Positions 5,269-7,564 of a DNA stretch of 7,564 nt are shown here, piece by piece (within the stretch, counting starts at the first letter, position 1; each line of letters starts with the position of its first letter). A model generated the notes under the pieces. The model did no database searches. It saw only the letters and a program-made list of their open reading frames with translations, and was not told where the DNA came from. The translations under genes were made by a program, and so were the position numbers. This stretch comes from JBBSBY01 sp038250835 (GTDB taxonomy: Bacteria > Desulfobacterota > Desulfomonilia > Desulfomonilales > Desulfomonilaceae), in contig JBBSBY010000129.1 of assembly GCA_038250835.1 (NCBI GenBank), positions 1 through 7,564 on the forward strand, read 5' to 3'.

Positions 5269-6709
5269 TAATTCCTCGCTGTTTTGACTTTCGTATAACG
5301 TCGGCAAAATGGTTTATTGCTTCCGGCTTTGAGGCAAAGTGCACGTGGACGTAGCTCGCAAGAATGTTTCCTCGTTGATAACCTTCAGGTATAGCCTTTT
5401 TTGAACGACGATATTGAAGAGAGTACACGGATTTCCAATCCTGATCATCCAGGGGATTGTCGAGCAGCTCCGAATAATGGAATTCATGTCCCCTCAAAAC
5501 AGCGTCTTTTGGCCCGAAAAATGAATCAGCAAGGCACTTCGCTTCAACATAGCCCAACATCTTACGTTTTTCGAGCATCCTCGTCCCGGCCGGCAAGAGA
5601 CCCGTCATTGGATAAAATTCTCCATTAGTGGTTTCTATGCCTCTGGATATGTACATAAGACCGCCGCATTCGACGTATATAAAAGCTCCTGATTTCGCAA
5701 GGTCCCGAATTGAATTCAGCATGCCCAAGTTCTCCGACAGTTCCGCTGCATGCAGCTCAGGGTAGCCGCCTCCGAAGTATAGGCAGTCGAGATCCGCGGG
5801 TAAGCTTTTGTCATGGATGGGTGAAAACGGAATCAGTTCAAACCCGCGGCTTCTGAACGCGTCAAAATTGTCCTGATAATAAAAATGAAAAGCCTCATCA
5901 AAGGCGTAGCCCAGCCTTAATTTGGATTGTGGAACTGCGGTAACTACCGGCTCGACGCTCTGAAGTCGGCCCGCCTGATTTGCAATTTTCAGAATGGCGT
6001 CAACTTGTCCGAATTTTTCAAATGTGGCGCCAAACGTCTGGAGAGTATCCTCAGTGATGTTTGTATCGGTTGCGGTAATCAACCCCAAGTGTCTGCTCGG
6101 AAGTGTGGGAAAGGCTCCTCGGGGCAATGCGGCGATAAGAGGTGGTAATCCGAAGCCCATTAAAGATTCATTGAGCCATTCAGAATGTCTATGGGAACCG
6201 CAATAGTTGGCGATCACCCCGGCGATGTTGATCCTATCACTGAACTCGGCGTATCCTTTGACCATAGCGGCGACGCTCCGAGCGATTCCATGTGTGTTGA
6301 TAACCAGTAGAATAGGGCAGTCCAGCCACTCGGCTATTTCCGCGGAACTGCCGGAATTATCCACGGGATCGCTGCCGTCGAAAAAACCCATGACTCCTTC
6401 TATAATGGATATATCCGCTTGGTCCGCGGCTTCCCAAAAAAGCCTCAAGATGTAATGCTTTCCGTTCATCATCCAACCGTCAAGATTATAGCAAGGCTTT
6501 CCGGAAACTATTCCGTGGTATGTGGGATCAAGAAAATCGGGGCCAACCTTGAACATTTGCACGTTTAACCCACGAGCCCTGAACGCCGCGGCTATCGCCA
6601 ACGTTATGGTGGTTTTTCCAACGCCGCTTGACGTTCCCGCAATCATAATGCGGGGATAAGATGTTTTGATGGTTGATTCATGAATCATTATGTGTCCAGT
6701 TACCTGCAT
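5261..6709 (-). CDS. cbiA: Cobyrinic acid a,c-diamide synthase CbiA
   Basis: CbiA uses ATP and glutamine to amidate the a and c side chains of cobyrinic acid. The 482-residue protein has both expected halves. The N-terminal P-loop domain (about 18-240) shows GTSSGVGKTT (25-34), KVGPDFLDPTYH (54-65), NLDGWMM (75-81) and EGVMGFFDG (104-112). The C-terminal class I glutamine amidotransferase domain (about 262-475) shows YFGGGYPELHA (311-321), the nucleophile C348 in YVECGGLMYIS (345-355), RGHEFHYSE (406-414) and SYVHVHFAS (452-460), where H455 or H457 is the probable catalytic histidine. It starts with ATG at 6709, nine bases after cbiB; a second ATG at residue 8 is also possible, and neither has a strong ribosome binding site. 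It overlaps cbiC by eight bases. The hydrogenobyrinate enzyme CobB is the aerobic homologue; context favours CbiA. Confidence 0.96.
   Translation of the reverse strand: MQVTGHIMIHESTIKTSYPRIMIAGTSSGVGKTTITLAIAAAFRARGLNVQMFKVGPDFLDPTYHGIVSGKPCYNLDGWMMNGKHYILRLFWEAADQADISIIEGVMGFFDGSDPVDNSGSSAEIAEWLDCPILLVINTHGIARSVAAMVKGYAEFSDRINIAGVIANYCGSHRHSEWLNESLMGFGLPPLIAALPRGAFPTLPSRHLGLITATDTNITEDTLQTFGATFEKFGQVDAILKIANQAGRLQSVEPVVTAVPQSKLRLGYAFDEAFHFYYQDNFDAFRSRGFELIPFSPIHDKSLPADLDCLYFGGGYPELHAAELSENLGMLNSIRDLAKSGAFIYVECGGLMYISRGIETTNGEFYPMTGLLPAGTRMLEKRKMLGYVEAKCLADSFFGPKDAVLRGHEFHYSELLDNPLDDQDWKSVYSLQYRRSKKAIPEGYQRGNILASYVHVHFASKPEAINHFADVIRKSKQRGING
5273..5277 (-). promoter_or_regulatory. Ribosome binding site that supports the ATG start of cbiC
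   Basis: The minus strand reads GAGGA, four bases before the ATG at 5268-5266, and lies inside the last codons of cbiA. It favours the shorter cbiC over the frame opening with TTG at 5307. Confidence 0.6.
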
Positions 6710-6718
6710 GCATAGAGA

Positions 6719-7564
6719 TCAGATTATTACAACCATTATAGCGGTCGTAAGAATGACGCTCAGGATCAGCAAAGCATTCGCAAGCAGGATGTGCTCAGGT
6801 ATGGGGTTGGTTAACGAATCTCCAATGAGCGGTTTGTCGGATACCATTCCTCCGTATGAACTCGGACCCCCTAATTGTATACCGATTGCGCCGGCCATTG
6901 CCGCTTCACCATGAGCTGAGTTCGGACTTGTATGCTTTTTTCTGTCACGCATAAATATCCGATAGGATTGACGCGAATTTCCTCCGACGAGACCTGTCGA
7001 CATCACAATCATAAGACCGGCAATGCGAGCCGGTATGAAATTTAGAATGTCGTCCAGCTTCGCCGAGGCCCATCCGAACTGCAAATATTTTTCATTTTTG
7101 TAACCGAACATGGAATCCAAAGTGCTCACGGCCTTGTATCCCCAGAGTCCCACAGGGCCACCAATGAAAGCAAAGAGGATGGGGGCTATGGCGCCATCCA
7201 CGCTGTTCTCGCCGACGCTTTCAACAGTGGCCTTAACTACCTCTGTGTCGGACAAGTTGTCGGCGTCACGTCCGCAGATCATGGCGACCTCGGATCTTGC
7301 GCCTTCGATGGACCCTGTTTTGAGTTCATTGTAAACCGCTGAGCTATGATCAACCATGTCTCTTGCGGCAATACCCAGATAGATGAGAATAATTGAGACC
7401 AACGAGCCTAAAATGGAACTTACGGCGGCAAAAAAACTCACGATCAAACTAGCCGCCATCATTGAGACCAAAACCACAATCACAACACACACTATGCCTG
7501 CAGTCTTTGGATTGTGGAATTTCGGCCGCAGCAAGGATTCCATATGCAACGCAAAGGCGCCTAA
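6719..7564 (-). CDS. cbiB: Adenosylcobinamide-phosphate synthase CbiB, N-terminus outside the window
   Basis: CbiB is a membrane enzyme that joins aminopropanol (or its phosphate) to adenosylcobyric acid, giving adenosylcobinamide (phosphate). The visible 281 codons run open to position 7564. The first methionine-type codon inside, TTG at 7549, is not the true start: the five codons before it read LGAFA in frame and, with ALHMESLLRP, match the region just after the usual start segment (GDP...HPV..IG), so about 30 residues are probably missing. Numbered from the TTG, motifs are ESVGENSVDGAIAP (110-123), YKAVSTLDSMFGY (138-150), FGWASAKLDDILNFIPARI (158-176) and SPNSAHGEAAMAGA (208-221). Membrane segments lie near 17-60, 119-140, 173-190 and 255-276. 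A serine replaces the asparagine I recall in the NTLDSM motif. The stop is nine bases before cbiA. Confidence 0.95.
   Translation of the reverse strand, partial: LGAFALHMESLLRPKFHNPKTAGIVCVVIVVLVSMMAASLIVSFFAAVSSILGSLVSIILIYLGIAARDMVDHSSAVYNELKTGSIEGARSEVAMICGRDADNLSDTEVVKATVESVGENSVDGAIAPILFAFIGGPVGLWGYKAVSTLDSMFGYKNEKYLQFGWASAKLDDILNFIPARIAGLMIVMSTGLVGGNSRQSYRIFMRDRKKHTSPNSAHGEAAMAGAIGIQLGGPSSYGGMVSDKPLIGDSLTNPIPEHILLANALLILSVILTTAIMVVII

Noticed and set aside
5269..5307. N-terminal extension of cbiC from a TTG
   Set aside because: It would overlap cbiA by 47 bases, and the ATG at 5268 has a clear ribosome binding site.
1..7564. Cobalamin riboswitch
   Set aside because: No gap is long enough for one; the leader of the operon lies beyond 7564, and no B12-box-like stretch was noticed in the 73- or 56-base gaps.
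1..7564. Mobile elements, CRISPR arrays, tRNA or rRNA genes
   Set aside because: The window is almost fully occupied by cobalamin genes in one direction, with no long repeats, transposase motifs or RNA gene features seen.

Overview
The window is one uninterrupted block of anaerobic (early cobalt insertion) cobalamin biosynthesis genes, all on the minus strand, so transcription runs from high to low coordinates. Ten genes fill almost the whole window. In order of transcription they are cbiB (start outside the window), cbiA, cbiC, cbiX, cbiM, a small cbiN-like membrane gene, cbiQ, cbiO, cbiD and the first 51 codons of cbiE. Most junctions are overlaps or gaps under 25 bases, as in one polycistronic operon. 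The only larger gaps are 73 bases between cbiO and cbiD and, if the better-supported start is used, 56 bases between cbiX and cbiM.

The layout has three parts. Positions 7564 to 4543 hold late and mid-pathway enzymes: CbiB attaches aminopropanol, CbiA makes the a,c-diamide, and CbiC moves the C11 methyl group. Positions 4518 to 1300 handle cobalt: CbiX is the cobaltochelatase, and CbiM, the N-like protein, CbiQ and CbiO form an ECF-type Co2+ importer. Positions 1226 to 1 return to corrin ring modification with CbiD (C1 methylation) and CbiE (C5/C15 methylation). Import, chelation and ring building are thus likely made together. CbiD, CbiX and the cobalt transporter point to the anaerobic route rather than the oxygen-dependent CobG/CobN route.

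The organism is probably an anaerobic Gram-negative bacterium, with sulfate-reducing or syntrophic Desulfobacterota (former Deltaproteobacteria) as the best guess. This rests on gene content, the style of the CbiM, CbiB and CbiN-like sequences and a roughly balanced base composition. It is inference from recall, not from a search.

Nothing here looks like an undescribed system. No mobile elements, RNA genes, CRISPR arrays or riboswitches were seen; any cobalamin riboswitch would be expected upstream of cbiB or further, outside the window. The points most worth a second look are the non-standard N subunit of the transporter, the cysteine-flanked metal ligand in CbiM, the unexplained C-terminal tail of CbiX, and several gene starts where the longest reading frame is probably not the real one.
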